Source of the DNA: Bordetella parapertussis
Lineage (GTDB): Bacteria > Pseudomonadota > Gammaproteobacteria > Burkholderiales > Burkholderiaceae_B
DNA length: 64,000 nucleotides
Assembly: GCA_945865935.1 (NCBI GenBank)
Contig: CAMBFI010000002.1
Location: 62,001-126,000, forward strand
Direction: 5' to 3'
Of the stretch, positions 25,819-33,915 are shown one piece after another. A program made the position numbers and the translations under genes. The first letter of the stretch is position 1; every line of letters begins with the position of its first letter. The notes below the pieces were generated by a model, which saw nothing but the letters and a program-made list of their open reading frames with translations, ran no database searches and was not told where the DNA came from.

Positions 25819-26997
25819 ATGGATGTATTGTTAACTGAAGAAGAACAAATGGTTGCAACGAGCGCCAGGGAGTTTCTCAATGGAGAATGCTCGACCGCGC
25901 TAGTGCGAAAGATGGAACTTGATCCGATTGGCTATCCGCCTGAGCTCTGGGCGAAGTGTGCCGAGATGGGATGGCCTGGAATGTGTCTACCAGAAGAGTA
26001 CGGCGGACAAGCTCTTCCACTCGCCTATCTAGGTTTAGTTCTACAGGAAGTCGGGCGCGCCGTGGCACCTGTGCCCTTGCACAGCACGGCGGTGACAGCC
26101 ATCACTCTTGCGCGTCACGCGAACAAGGCTGTCTGCGAAAAGCTTCTGCCAAGCGTGTCCGCTGGCAAGACGATTTTGACTTGGGCGTTTTCCGAAGACG
26201 ATCCGCGATTCGTACCCGAGTCAGTCAAAATGTCCGCCAACGCGGACGGCGACAACTTTATCTTGAGCGGCCGAAAACTCTTCGTAGACAACTTTTTAGC
26301 ATCAAGCCACTGCCTAGTCGCATGTCGAACCTCTGCCTCAAGCTCGTCCAGTAAGGGTCTTTCACTGTTTTTAGTGGATACAAAAGCCAACGGGATCTCG
26401 TCCACCGCATTGCGTACACTCGCGAAAGATCAACAGTGCGAGGTGGTGTTTACTCAGGTCCGTGTACCGAAGTCCGCATTGATCGGGGAACTGCATCACG
26501 GTTGGGCTGTCATGGAACAGTTGCTCGACTTAGCGACGGTCTTGCTTTGCACTCAGATGTTAGGTGCAACGCGTATGGATGCGGAAATGGCAATCGACCA
26601 CGCAAAGTTCCGCGAAGCGTTTGGTCAGCCAATCGGTGCGTTTCAGTCGATACAACACATGTGTGCCGACATGATCATTTGGATCGACGGTGGTGAGTTG
26701 CTTGCCTATGAGGCACTTTGGAAAATGGACAACGGTCTGCCTGCGCAGGTTGAAGTGTCACAAGCGAAAGCGTTTTGTAACGAAAAATGTCCCGCTGTCG
26801 CACGTAACTCCCAATCCATTCACGGGGGGATCGGCTTCATGATGGAGTTTGATCTACATCTTTGGTTGCGACGAATCACAGCGTGGTCTATGCGACTCGG
26901 CACGACATTCGAGCACCGTGAACGGATTGCGCATGCGTTGCTGGATATTCCGGGCAATGTCGTATTAGGCAGACCCGTCCCACCTCTCGCAGCTTAA
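25819..26997 (+). CDS. Acyl-CoA dehydrogenase paralogue, probable non-catalytic subunit
   Basis: 392 residues. Family features: LPEEYGGQALPLAYLGLVLQE, TWAFSEDDPRFVP, KFREAFGQPIGAFQSIQHM (conserved FAD-contact Arg/Gln helix), and HGGIGFMMEFDLHLWLRR. Where isovaleryl-type enzymes have the catalytic Glu, this protein has LLDLATVLL, with no acidic residue at that alignment position, and no Glu at the MCAD position. This matches the smaller subunit of alpha2beta2 dehydrogenases known from sterol side-chain degradation in actinobacteria. The catalytic partner would be the gene 23 nt upstream. Alignment was done by eye. Confidence 0.85.
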   Translation: MDVLLTEEEQMVATSAREFLNGECSTALVRKMELDPIGYPPELWAKCAEMGWPGMCLPEEYGGQALPLAYLGLVLQEVGRAVAPVPLHSTAVTAITLARHANKAVCEKLLPSVSAGKTILTWAFSEDDPRFVPESVKMSANADGDNFILSGRKLFVDNFLASSHCLVACRTSASSSSSKGLSLFLVDTKANGISSTALRTLAKDQQCEVVFTQVRVPKSALIGELHHGWAVMEQLLDLATVLLCTQMLGATRMDAEMAIDHAKFREAFGQPIGAFQSIQHMCADMIIWIDGGELLAYEALWKMDNGLPAQVEVSQAKAFCNEKCPAVARNSQSIHGGIGFMMEFDLHLWLRRITAWSMRLGTTFEHRERIAHALLDIPGNVVLGRPVPPLAA

Positions 26998-27021
26998 ATA
27001 ATTTTGGATGGAGTATCTTTT

Positions 27022-27225
27022 ATGAAATGTCCGGTATGTTCAAAAAATATTGATATCGAAGGCGCAGACTCTAAAACCGGAGAAACGGCTTTTGGTGCGA
27101 GAGAAGTTGATCCATCAAAAGGCACTCGGCAATTTCACGATGGCGAATGGTACTTCTTGTGTTCGCTGGGTTGCCGCACAAAATTTACGATGAGCCCGCA
27201 AAGATACCTCGCTGGAAAAGCTTAA
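27022..27225 (+). CDS. Small YHS-domain-like four-cysteine protein
   Basis: 67 residues. It begins with CPVC (Cys3, Cys6) and later has the YHS/TRASH-like segment GEWYFLCSLGCRTKF (Cys47, Cys51) and PQRYLAGK. The four cysteines would bind Zn or Fe. ATG 27022 is supported by GGAG eight nt upstream; an in-frame TTG at 27004 overlaps that site. The gene sits inside the acyl-CoA operon between the dehydrogenases and the hotdog hydratases (gaps of 24 and 54 nt), so it probably serves this pathway, perhaps as an assembly or electron-transfer accessory. No function is established for such proteins in this setting. Confidence 0.78.
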   Translation: MKCPVCSKNIDIEGADSKTGETAFGAREVDPSKGTRQFHDGEWYFLCSLGCRTKFTMSPQRYLAGKA

Positions 27226-27279
27226 TTCAACCGTTCAACGCTCATCATTGCTGGCTGTACTTAACTAGAGAGGTTTAGT

Positions 27280-27810
27280 ATGTCTACACTTTCCGAGTCA
27301 CTAAAAAAATATATCGGCATGCGATCAGAAACCGAGATCGCCTGTGATCCGGTTGAACAAGGCGCTGTGCGTCGTTACGCGCAAGCGATCATGTATGACG
27401 ATCCAATTTTTGCGAAATCCTGCCCGAATAACGAACGCTACGGCGGCCCCGTCGCACCGCCACTATTTCCAACCCATTTGTTTCGTCGGCCGATGGGGAC
27501 CGAAGATCCTATCCAAGCCAATGCGCGCAATCCAGACTTCGACGGGATCGTTGCCGCCACGAGCTCACAAGGCTTACCAAATATTGAGCCACTTAATGGC
27601 TACGCGTTACTGAACGGCGGCTCTGAGATCGAATTTTTCCGTTATGCCTTGCGCGGTGAGACCGTGAAGTTGGTCTCTCATTACGCTGACATCGTTGAAA
27701 AAGAAACCAGCAAAGGTCCGATTGTTTTGGTTGTGACCGAGTCGGAATACCGCACAGGAACTGGCGAGTTGCTCATTCGCACACGCCGTACACAGATTCG
27801 GAGAAAATAA
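27280..27810 (+). CDS. Single-hotdog FAS1-like dehydratase-domain protein (MaoC-type subunit)
   Basis: 176 residues, an N-terminal MaoC/FAS1-like dehydratase domain. Characteristic segments are AVRRYAQAIMYDDPIF, GGPVAPPLFPTHLF, NGGSEIEFFRYALRGETV, and a terminal VLVVTESEYRTGTGELLIRTRRT. The hydratase signature (G-D-x-N-P-x-H) is degenerate: the His position is Phe (DDPIF). It is therefore likely the structural half of a two-subunit hydratase with the hotdog gene that begins one nucleotide after its stop. ATG 27280 follows GAGAGG. Together the two would hydrate the enoyl-CoA made by the upstream dehydrogenases. Confidence 0.82.
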   Translation: MSTLSESLKKYIGMRSETEIACDPVEQGAVRRYAQAIMYDDPIFAKSCPNNERYGGPVAPPLFPTHLFRRPMGTEDPIQANARNPDFDGIVAATSSQGLPNIEPLNGYALLNGGSEIEFFRYALRGETVKLVSHYADIVEKETSKGPIVLVVTESEYRTGTGELLIRTRRTQIRRK

Positions 27811-27811
27811 A

Positions 27812-28294
27812 ATGGCGCTTGGCAAAACACCTTATTTTGAAGACATCGCAGTCGGTCTAGAGCTACCCGGCCTTGAAAAAGGCCCACTGACCACTGCGCA
27901 TTTGATGCGTTGGTCGGCCGCAATGGAAAACTGGCACAAGATTCACTATGACAAACCCTTTGCAATCGAGCACGACAAACTGCCCGGCCTGCTGATTAAC
28001 GGATCGCTTAAGCAGCAATTTGTGATGCAGCTCATCGCTGACTGGGCTGGCCCACACGGCTGGCCATGGAAAACGAGCTTCCAGTTTCGGGCGATGAATC
28101 TGGTCGAAGAGACTATGCGCGTCTGGGGCCGTGTCACGGGAAAACGAGAAACACCCGATTTCGGACTCATCGATATCGAATTGGGCATCATTAACGATGC
28201 GGGCAAAGAATCGACGCCTGGTACCGCGACCGTCGCACTACCCTACAAAAATGGTAAACCCGTTCCCTATCCTTTTGTTCCACCCAAGTTGTAG
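27812..28294 (+). CDS. MaoC-like hotdog hydratase subunit
   Basis: 160 residues with one hotdog fold. Its signature segment is LMRWSAAMENWHKIHYDKPFA: the catalytic His of R-hydratases is kept (IHYD), while the Asp position is Asn. LLINGSLKQQFVMQLIADWAG forms the central helix region. The start is one nucleotide after the previous stop, implying tight translational coupling and probably a stoichiometric complex. Expected role: trans-enoyl-CoA hydration in the operon's beta-oxidation-like route. It compares with the fused two-hotdog protein at 8313-9458, which appears to be the single-gene counterpart in the other pathway. Confidence 0.82.
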   Translation: MALGKTPYFEDIAVGLELPGLEKGPLTTAHLMRWSAAMENWHKIHYDKPFAIEHDKLPGLLINGSLKQQFVMQLIADWAGPHGWPWKTSFQFRAMNLVEETMRVWGRVTGKRETPDFGLIDIELGIINDAGKESTPGTATVALPYKNGKPVPYPFVPPKL

Positions 28295-28306
28295 GCCGTC
28301 AATCAC

Positions 28307-29515
28307 GTGAATACACCAGCAACTCCCGAGCCGCGGATCCATGGGGCGCTACACGGCGTACGCGTACTAGATCTCAGTCAGGGAATTGCTGGCCCCTTTG
28401 CGGCGCGCTTACTCGGCGATCATGATGCCGATGTGATCAAAGTCGAGCCTCCTCGCACGGGCGAATCGGGCCGTAGACTTGCACCACTAAAGGCCGATGC
28501 GCCTGAGCCGGAACAAAGCCTTCTATTTCAGTATCTAAACTGGAACAAGCGCAGCATCGCGCTCGACATCTCTAATGCGCTCAATCAGCATACCCTGCGT
28601 GCGCTGATTGAGCGCAGCGACATTCTGATCGAAAGCTTTCGGCCAGGTACGCTCGATGCATGGGGTATTGGCGTAGACATGATGCTTGAATGGAATCCAC
28701 GGCTCGTCATTACGTCGATCACGAACTACGGACAAACCGGACCATACGCGCATTATGAAGCGAGCGACCTGACGTTACAGGCGATGAGCGGGATTATGGC
28801 GATCAGTGGGCAAGTCGATCGCGAACCGTTGAAGCACGGCTTATCGCAATCCTACTATTGCGCAGGCCTTACCGGCGCCTATGCCTCCATCATGGCCTAC
28901 ACCGCTGCGCAGCAGGATCAGTTTGGCGAACATGTTGATGTGTCTATTCATGAATGCCTGGCTTCCGAACTGGTGCTTAACGAGTCTTATTATGCGTTTC
29001 TCGGTGCTATTCAAGGGCGACGCGCTATTGTTCAAGACCCCTTCGCCGGTGAACCGATCGCGACACGCAAGGGATTTGTCGCATTTCAAACGGGGGGCGG
29101 TGCACCCTTCGAAACATTTGCAGAACTCTTTGATCGACCAGAGTTTTTAGAAAAACGATTTACAAGCCCCCCTGAACGCGAGAAACGCGTACCAGAGGTG
29201 CGGGCTTTGCTTGAGGAGTGCGTTGCTAACCGAGAAGCTAAGGAAGTATTTTTAGCGGGTGCTAAAAAGAGGCTGCTACTAGGCGTCGTTCAAGGCGCTA
29301 GCGATCTACTTGAATGTGAGCACCTAGAGGATCGCAAAGCGTTTGCAACGGTTTCTCATCCAGATACAGAGACTGATTTACGTTTACCTGCAGAGCTCGC
29401 CAAACTATCGCTGACGCCCACTGCTCTCAGACGTCGTGCGCCTAGACTGGATGAGCACAGGGACGAGGTACTCGCTGAAGTAGTTGGGCCAAATGATCAT
29501 GAGGCAAGGGTATGA
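28307..29515 (+). CDS. CaiB/BaiF CoA-transferase paralogue lacking the catalytic Asp
   Basis: 402 residues; GTG start 12 nt after the hydratase gene. Family III fold is evident: GVRVLDLSQGIAGPFAARLL, DADVIKVEPPRTGE, NWNKRSIALDIS, LIESFRPGTLDAWGIG, and FGEHVDVSIHE. At the position of the nucleophilic aspartate (G-x-x-x-x-D) the sequence reads HGLSQSYYCAG, with Tyr instead of Asp. It is therefore unlikely to catalyse alone. The next gene, overlapping by 4 nt, encodes a second CoA-transferase that keeps the Asp; paired CaiB-type subunits are known for benzylsuccinate CoA-transferase (BbsE/BbsF). Confidence 0.88.
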   Translation: MNTPATPEPRIHGALHGVRVLDLSQGIAGPFAARLLGDHDADVIKVEPPRTGESGRRLAPLKADAPEPEQSLLFQYLNWNKRSIALDISNALNQHTLRALIERSDILIESFRPGTLDAWGIGVDMMLEWNPRLVITSITNYGQTGPYAHYEASDLTLQAMSGIMAISGQVDREPLKHGLSQSYYCAGLTGAYASIMAYTAAQQDQFGEHVDVSIHECLASELVLNESYYAFLGAIQGRRAIVQDPFAGEPIATRKGFVAFQTGGGAPFETFAELFDRPEFLEKRFTSPPEREKRVPEVRALLEECVANREAKEVFLAGAKKRLLLGVVQGASDLLECEHLEDRKAFATVSHPDTETDLRLPAELAKLSLTPTALRRRAPRLDEHRDEVLAEVVGPNDHEARV

Positions 29516-30879
29516 GCACTGGAAAGCCTACTTTGCCACTCGTCGGCGTTCGCGTGCTCGATCTTTCGTATGTATTTGCAGTGCCCTACATGGCTGGACT
29601 ACTCAGCGATCTAGGGGCAGAAGTCATCAAAATCGAAGCCCCGCACAAACTTGATCAAACTCGGGGGCGCGCGTTTGGACCATATCTTGATAATGATCCA
29701 GCGCAAGATCCTTGGAACCGCTCCGGAATCTTCTATGTTGTAAACCGTGGCAAGCGCTCGCTGGCGATGGATATGAGCACCCCCGAAGGCCAAGATATCT
29801 TCAAGGAACTTGTCCGCAAGAGCGATATCGTCTTGGATAACTACACGCCCCGGGTCTTGCGTAAGTGGGGCCTGCATTACGACGAACTTAAAAAAATTAA
29901 ACCCTCTCTCATCATGCTGTCCAACACGGGCTACGGCTCAACGGGGCCCTGGTCTGCATTTCCAAGCCAAGGGACAACACTTGAAGCGACGATGGGGATC
30001 ACCTACTACACCGGCTACCGGGGTGACAAGCCCTGGAAAGTCGGACAGTCTTACCCCGACTTCATCGCCTGCTGGGCGGGTCTAAATGGGTTGTGGGCTG
30101 CCATCAACCACCGCAGGAAAACAGGCGAAGGACAATGGGTTGATGTCGGTATGTATCAACTCGGTGTCGCGATGATGCCAGAGCCTTTCATTCAGTTCCA
30201 ACTCGATGGTACCGAGCCAGAGCGCATCGGCAACGAGCATGCCGAGCATGTTCCGAGCAATCTATACAAGGCCAAAGGGGTTAATCAGTGGATCGCACTG
30301 ACCGTTGAAACCGATACACAATGGCAGGCTCTCACAGCCTACATGCAACAACCAAGCCTAAGCACCGATCCTCGCTACGCTTGCGCGCAAGCGCGACGCC
30401 AACACCGCAAGCTGATTGATGAAACGATTAGCGCCTGGGCTTTGCAACAGGATGCCCGCTACCTTACCGAGACGTTACAAGGTCTCGGGATCGCTGCCGG
30501 ACATGTCTGCGACAGCCGTGATCTACTGTCCGATCCTCACCTTATTGCGAGAGGCTTTTACGAAAAGGTTCGTCATCACGAGCCGGTCGGCGAGCGACCC
30601 ATCATCGGACGTCCTTATAGACTGCGCTTCAGAGATGCGAAGATAAAAAAAAGTGGGCCGCGTTTCGGTGAAGATAACACCGCTATTTTGCGTGATATTG
30701 TTGGCATGTCAGCCGAACAAATTGACGCCGCTCGCGCCAAGGGCATTATTAGCGACATCCCGACCAATCCAGGCATCTCGGGCACGATGAACACCCAAAT
30801 GATGCTGGAGCTTGGTACGCTAACTGCTGTGGATAAAAACTATAAAGACTATTTCTCTTTCAAAAGTGAGAAAACATGA
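29512..30879 (+). CDS. CaiB/BaiF CoA-transferase, catalytic member of the pair
   Basis: 455 residues, longer than the typical ~400 by a C-terminal extension (after IGRPYRLRFRD). Family marks: GVRVLDLSYVFAVPYMAGLL, GAEVIKIEAPHKL, NRGKRSLAMDMS, and the active-site Asp in KVGQSYPDFIACWAG, then GEGQWVDVGM. It transfers CoA to the imported acid. The ATG overlaps the previous gene's stop (ATGA), and its own stop overlaps the start of the binding-protein gene in the same way, so enzyme and transporter genes are translationally coupled. Confidence 0.9.
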   Translation: MSTGKPTLPLVGVRVLDLSYVFAVPYMAGLLSDLGAEVIKIEAPHKLDQTRGRAFGPYLDNDPAQDPWNRSGIFYVVNRGKRSLAMDMSTPEGQDIFKELVRKSDIVLDNYTPRVLRKWGLHYDELKKIKPSLIMLSNTGYGSTGPWSAFPSQGTTLEATMGITYYTGYRGDKPWKVGQSYPDFIACWAGLNGLWAAINHRRKTGEGQWVDVGMYQLGVAMMPEPFIQFQLDGTEPERIGNEHAEHVPSNLYKAKGVNQWIALTVETDTQWQALTAYMQQPSLSTDPRYACAQARRQHRKLIDETISAWALQQDARYLTETLQGLGIAAGHVCDSRDLLSDPHLIARGFYEKVRHHEPVGERPIIGRPYRLRFRDAKIKKSGPRFGEDNTAILRDIVGMSAEQIDAARAKGIISDIPTNPGISGTMNTQMMLELGTLTAVDKNYKDYFSFKSEKT

Positions 30880-31850
30880 ACAACATCAGCACCTTCGTCC
30901 TGCGCACCTTGGCAATCATCGGCATATCGTTGGCCAGTCTCTCGACTTATGCACAGTCATACCCGAGTCGTCCCATCACATTCGTTGTGCCCTACGGGCC
31001 TGGTGGCTCAACGGATCCCGTGGCAAGGCAGTATGCAATGCAATTACAAAAGGCCCTCGGCGTTGAAGTCAATATTGAAAACAAACCCGGAGGCTCTGGC
31101 ACGATCGGTACGGGAATGGTGGTGCGCTCAAAGCCAGATGGCTACACACTTGGTCTTGCGACCAACAGCATCCTCGCGTACCAACCACTCGTCAATTCAA
31201 GTTTGGTTTTTAAAACACCAGATCAGTATCAACCCATCACGAAACTTGGGGAGATGCCTGTCATCTTAGTGGTGCGTGCGGATGCGCCTTGGAAAACCTT
31301 TGCCGAGTTCTTGCAACATGTAAAAGACAACCCGGGGAAGGTGCGTGCTTCTGTATCAGGGCTGCGCACTGTGCCTGATCTATTGGCGCAAGAGTTCAAT
31401 AAAGTTGCTGGAATAAAACTGCGCACCGTCCCGTTTACCGGGGGTAGTGGCGAAGCGCTAATCGCACTCCTCGGAAACCGCGTGGAAGCGACTCTCTTTA
31501 CAGGTGCTGTGGGAATACCGAGCCACGTACAAGCAGGCAAAGTGCGGGTATTGGCCGTTTTCAAGAAAGGCGTATACGATCCGGTCCCTGAAGCGCAACC
31601 TACTGTTGATATCGGCTACAACACAACATTAGCCGCTTCGTTTTATGTCATTGCGCCCAAGGGGCTGGCACCCGATGTGTTGGATAAACTGACTAAGGTA
31701 TCCATGGAGATCGTGCAGAGCGCAGAATTTATAAAATTTTCAAAAGAAGGCTACGCGCTAGACCCTAAAGGCCCGACGGCTCTACGCACGGAAATCGTTC
31801 GGGATACCGCCACCTTTATCGAGTTGCTCAAAGCACTCGATCAAAAATGA
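30876..31850 (+). CDS. tctC: Bug/TctC binding protein of the second TTT system
   Basis: 324 residues. The signal peptide ends near TYA-QS (residue 27). It has the canonical Bug sequence YPSRPITFVVPYGPGGSTDP, GVEVNIENKPGGSGTIGTG, SKPDGYTLGLATNS and VAGIKLRTVPFTGGSGEAL. It delivers a carboxylate to TctAB. The 4-nt overlap with the CoA-transferase gene means uptake and activation of the same compound are co-expressed. TctB and TctA follow in order C-B-A, unlike the B-A-C order of the operon at 18815. Confidence 0.92.
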   Translation: MNNISTFVLRTLAIIGISLASLSTYAQSYPSRPITFVVPYGPGGSTDPVARQYAMQLQKALGVEVNIENKPGGSGTIGTGMVVRSKPDGYTLGLATNSILAYQPLVNSSLVFKTPDQYQPITKLGEMPVILVVRADAPWKTFAEFLQHVKDNPGKVRASVSGLRTVPDLLAQEFNKVAGIKLRTVPFTGGSGEALIALLGNRVEATLFTGAVGIPSHVQAGKVRVLAVFKKGVYDPVPEAQPTVDIGYNTTLAASFYVIAPKGLAPDVLDKLTKVSMEIVQSAEFIKFSKEGYALDPKGPTALRTEIVRDTATFIELLKALDQK

Positions 31851-31890
31851 ACAATACCTTTCTAAACAAATTCTCGCAAAGAAATAGGCC

Positions 31891-32364
31891 ATGACAGCGA
31901 GTACGATTTCCAAGAAGAAATCCTATCTATGGACAGGGCTTTTTGGTTTACTCCTGTCGATAGGCTATCTGCGAATGGCTCTAGACCTCCCAATGGGGGC
32001 CCTCGATGAGCCTGGCGCTGGATTGTTCCCGATATTGGTTTCAGCCATCATGGCCTTCGCCAGCTGTGCGACGATGTGGGAGGGCGCTAAGGCCCCTGCC
32101 TCCGACGTCATTGAAATGCCAAGCGGAACCGATCGCGCACGCCTCATTAAGTTAGTGCTATTGCTATCCGCTTATTTTTTAGCGATTCCATGGCTTGGGT
32201 ATTTAATCAGCAGCTTTGTTTTTTGTTGTGTCTTAATTCGTCTTCTGTCAGATACGAACTGGATTCGCTGCGTTCTTTACGCCGCCATCATGACCGCTGC
32301 TGTTTATGGGGTGTTTATCTATTTGTTGAAAGTTCCAATGCCTACCATGGCCTTGGGATTCTAA
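31891..32364 (+). CDS. tctB: TctB-family small membrane subunit (second system)
   Basis: 157 residues with four hydrophobic helices (about 11-28, 44-62, 86-104, 108-128 with a final stretch to 148). The loop MGALDEPGAGLFPILVSAIM carries the TctB motif. It partners with TctA encoded 17 nt downstream. The start ATG 31891 follows a 40-nt gap after tctC with little Shine-Dalgarno signal, so modest expression relative to the binding protein is plausible. Confidence 0.88.
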   Translation: MTASTISKKKSYLWTGLFGLLLSIGYLRMALDLPMGALDEPGAGLFPILVSAIMAFASCATMWEGAKAPASDVIEMPSGTDRARLIKLVLLLSAYFLAIPWLGYLISSFVFCCVLIRLLSDTNWIRCVLYAAIMTAAVYGVFIYLLKVPMPTMALGF

Positions 32365-32381
32365 AAAAGGAAATCACCGCC

Positions 32382-33908
32382 GTGGATGCTATTAACGGAT
32401 TTCTATATGGGCTTGGCGTTGCCTTGACCTTCAACAATCTCCTTGCCGCATTGGCAGGAGCACTCGCTGGGACACTCATCGGTGTCCTGCCTGGTTTGGG
32501 CCCAACCGCCGGCATCGCGATGATCTTGCCACTGAGCTACTCGCTCGATCCAACAAGCGGTCTCATTATGATGGCTGGTATGTTTTATGGCGCGATGTAC
32601 GGCGGCTCGACCACAGCCATTCTCGTTAACATGCCTGGTGAATCCGCCTCGGTCATTACGTGTATCGATGGCTACAAGCTAACAAAAAAGGGGCGAGCCG
32701 GCGCAGTGCTAACTATCGTGGCTGCGGGCTCTTTTGTCGGCGGCGTAGTATCCGTCATTGGTGTGATGCTGTTCGCCCCGGCCCTTGCACAACTCGGCTT
32801 GCTTTTTGGTCCGGCTGAGTTTTTTGCACTGACGGCAGGTGGACTACTGTTGTTTTCAAGGATTTCTGGTGGCTCATTAGCGGCTGGCATTTTCCCCATG
32901 GCGGTCGGCCTGATGCTGAGCACGGTGGGGCAGGAGCTTGTCACGGGTCAAGATCGGTTTACTTTTGGGATAAGCGATCTTACCCTCGGGGTTGAGCTCG
33001 TTGCTCTTGTCGTGGGGCTGTATGGCATTACCGAAATCATGTCGGTGATTGCGAGTATGCAAAAACAGGTCAAGCCCCTTCCCGTCCGTCTGCGCGATAT
33101 GTTTCCAACCAAGCAAGAGTGGAAAAGATCAGTGGCACCTTTTGGACGAGGCACCGCACTAGGCTTTATTTTTGGGCTACTCCCCGGGCCCTCTGCCACG
33201 ATGGCGAGCTTCGCCTCCTACCGCCTAGAAAAAGGGGTATCCAAATACAAGGAAGAGCTCGGTCAAGGCGCTATTGAGGGCGTTGCAGGCCCTGAAACCG
33301 CGAACAATGCGGCCGCTACGTCATCCATGGTTCCGCTGCTTGCGCTTGGGATTCCGTTTGGCTCTGTGACGGCGCTCATGCTTGCTGCGATGATGGTGCA
33401 TGGTGTTCAACCTGGCCCGATGATGATCACTCAGCATCCAGAAGTATTTTGGGGCGTGATTGCCTCGATGCTGATCGGTAACGCCATGCTGTTGATTTTG
33501 AATGTGCCGCTCATTAGCGTCTGGGTTAGCTTGCTACGTGTGCCCAGCCATATTTTTCTGCCAATCATCTTGATGGTCGCAACAATCGGTTGCTACAGCG
33601 TGCGCAACAGTATGGTCGATGTATACATGCTGCTCTTAGTCGCTTTTGTTGGTTTTGGCTTAACCAAACTGAATTTCCAGCTCGCGCCCATGGTGGTTGG
33701 TGTCGTTCTGGGGCCACTGATTGAGAAGCACCTACGCGAAGGTCTCTTTATGAGTCTTGGTGATGTATCTGTTTTTTACACAAGCCCCCTGGCCATCGGG
33801 ATTTGGACGCTTGTGATCCTGGTCTTACTGCTGGGGCCCATCCAATATCTGCTTGCGAAGGCCTTCGGAGTGAAGTTTAAAAAACTCATTCCTGAAAGTT
33901 CTGAGTAG
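32382..33908 (+). CDS. tctA: TctA-family large membrane subunit (second system)
   Basis: 508 residues, about 12 membrane helices. Landmarks: TLIGVLPGLGPTAGIAMILP, FYGAMYGGSTTAILVNMPGESAS, second-half FGLLPGPSATMASFASYRLEK and GVAGPETANNAAATSSMVPLLALG. The start is GTG 32382, preceded by AAGGAAA about 9 nt upstream and matching the N-terminus of other TctA proteins (VDAINGFLYGLGVAL). A longer reading would overlap tctB by 60 codons. It is the last gene of the operon, ending 7 nt before the convergent CoA-transferase. Confidence 0.92.
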   Translation: MDAINGFLYGLGVALTFNNLLAALAGALAGTLIGVLPGLGPTAGIAMILPLSYSLDPTSGLIMMAGMFYGAMYGGSTTAILVNMPGESASVITCIDGYKLTKKGRAGAVLTIVAAGSFVGGVVSVIGVMLFAPALAQLGLLFGPAEFFALTAGGLLLFSRISGGSLAAGIFPMAVGLMLSTVGQELVTGQDRFTFGISDLTLGVELVALVVGLYGITEIMSVIASMQKQVKPLPVRLRDMFPTKQEWKRSVAPFGRGTALGFIFGLLPGPSATMASFASYRLEKGVSKYKEELGQGAIEGVAGPETANNAAATSSMVPLLALGIPFGSVTALMLAAMMVHGVQPGPMMITQHPEVFWGVIASMLIGNAMLLILNVPLISVWVSLLRVPSHIFLPIILMVATIGCYSVRNSMVDVYMLLLVAFVGFGLTKLNFQLAPMVVGVVLGPLIEKHLREGLFMSLGDVSVFYTSPLAIGIWTLVILVLLLGPIQYLLAKAFGVKFKKLIPESSE

Positions 33909-33915
33909 CGCTAGA

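Noticed and set aside
32190-32381. Longer N-terminus for the second TctA
   Set aside because: It would overlap tctB by 60 codons; the TctA family start corresponds to GTG 32382 with a Shine-Dalgarno match.
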